From Cyanobacteria bacterium UBA2566 (lineage in GTDB: Bacteria; Cyanobacteriota; Cyanobacteriia; Cyanobacteriales; Desertifilaceae), in contig DDLS01000099.1 of assembly GCA_002340255.1 (NCBI GenBank), positions 1 to 64,000 on the forward strand: 64,000 nucleotides of DNA, given 5' to 3'. The notes under the pieces were generated by a model, which was given only the letters and a program-made list of their open reading frames with translations, was not told the DNA's origin and did not search any database. How positions within the stretch are numbered: position 1 is the stretch's first letter; the number at the start of each line of letters is the position of its first letter. Both the position numbers and the translations under genes were made by a program. This document shows positions 63,710-64,000 of the stretch, piece after piece.

Positions 63710-64000
63710 TTAAGATTGGATAGGTGGCTGAAGTTTACGATAACTCAGTAACCAATTTGCCATAGTTGCTCGTCGAGTTTGTCGCGGACCAAATTCACCA
63801 ATTTTATATCCTTTAAATCCTAATTCCTGCTTGAGCAGTTGTTTATTTTCTGGAGGAATAGAGCGAGTTAGCTTTAGGGTTGCTGGACGAGAATCTATAA
63901 AATCAGGAGGTTCCGGATAAACTTCACCCCAATCGTCGATCGCTTGGCTGATATCCCAAGTTCGGTTATCTGAATTATAGCGATAGCCTAAATGATACCA
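63710..64000 (-). CDS. conserved hypothetical protein, C-terminal part (cut by window edge)
   Basis: An open minus-strand frame enters from the right edge and stops at TAA (63710-63712). It encodes at least 96 residues, including WDISQAIDDWGEVYPEPPDF, LKLTRSIPPENKQLLKQELG and KIGEFGPRQTRRATMANWLL. The codon use is protein-like and the sequence is rich in charged residues and Trp. I do not recognise the family. The plus-strand frame at 63548-63751 overlapping it is considered spurious. Confidence 0.65.
   Translation of the reverse strand, partial: WYHLGYRYNSDNRTWDISQAIDDWGEVYPEPPDFIDSRPATLKLTRSIPPENKQLLKQELGFKGYKIGEFGPRQTRRATMANWLLSYRKLQPPIQS

Noticed and set aside
63548..63751. 67-residue plus-strand frame at the right end
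   Set aside because: No recognisable features, and its end overlaps the more convincing minus-strand protein that enters from the edge.

Overview
The window looks like a chromosomal segment of a cyanobacterium. The palindrome GCGATCGC and its GATCG core occur very often. There is a gas-vesicle operon, a cyanobacterial-type bifunctional ArgZ/AgrE arginine dihydrolase, a lumenal TLP40-like cyclophilin, a DUF3386 protein, Rcp1-like regulators and heptameric GGGAATA tandem repeats. HpsJ-like and PatD-like candidates would fit a filamentous strain, but the species cannot be named from this stretch.

Layout. 0-5 kb: an IS630 transposase end, a CNNM/CBS membrane protein operon, a CAU tRNA with a terminator, a secreted proline-rich protein and an AbrB-type permease. 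5-6.7 kb: a gene graveyard with a phytase-like esterase broken by a stop codon, the decayed tail of a hybrid kinase and a truncated receiver. 6.8-13.6 kb: a Tat-type solute-binding protein followed by two paralogous, translationally coupled hybrid histidine kinases. 13.7-16.8 kb: gas-vesicle genes gvpA-gvpC-gvpN-gvpJ on the minus strand, with a strong hairpin after gvpA. 17-19 kb: a TPR protein whose kinase domain has lost both catalytic aspartates. 19-28 kb: mostly housekeeping genes (surE, SUI1, pentapeptide repeat protein, tyrA, cyclophilin, heptose-kinase-like PfkB protein, rfbB). 28-34 kb: an accessory stretch with a MazG-like NTP pyrophosphatase, an AT-rich GmrSD-type (DUF262/DUF1524) defence gene, a Uma2 remnant, and a MerR-like regulator paired with a vWA-macrodomain fusion. 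34-43 kb: an Nfu scaffold, DUF3386, two class III adenylate cyclases, a second kinase pseudogene joined head-on to a truncated TPR gene, queA and an RTX-repeat protein. 43-50 kb: HpsJ-like protein, saccharopine dehydrogenase-like protein, argZ, ArsR regulator, GerMN and DUF2993 proteins. 50-64 kb: a sensor kinase, selO, a RelA/SpoT homologue, a PatD-like protein, a receiver-kinase, and a minus-strand operon of a five-PAS kinase, an Rcp1-like receiver and a receiver-PAS-GAF-GGDEF diguanylate cyclase. A conserved protein of unknown function runs off the right edge.

The region is rich in signalling genes: cAMP, c-di-GMP, (p)ppGpp and several phosphorelays. One hybrid kinase family has expanded and partly decayed here, leaving two intact coupled copies and remnants at three other sites.

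The strongest candidates for undescribed biology are: the winged-helix-like module shared by the C-termini of GvpC and GvpN; the pseudokinase divergent from gvpA; the vWA-macrodomain fusion with its MerR partner; and the solute-binding protein/two-kinase unit that lacks any permease. Functions are inferred from sequence motifs only; no database search was possible.
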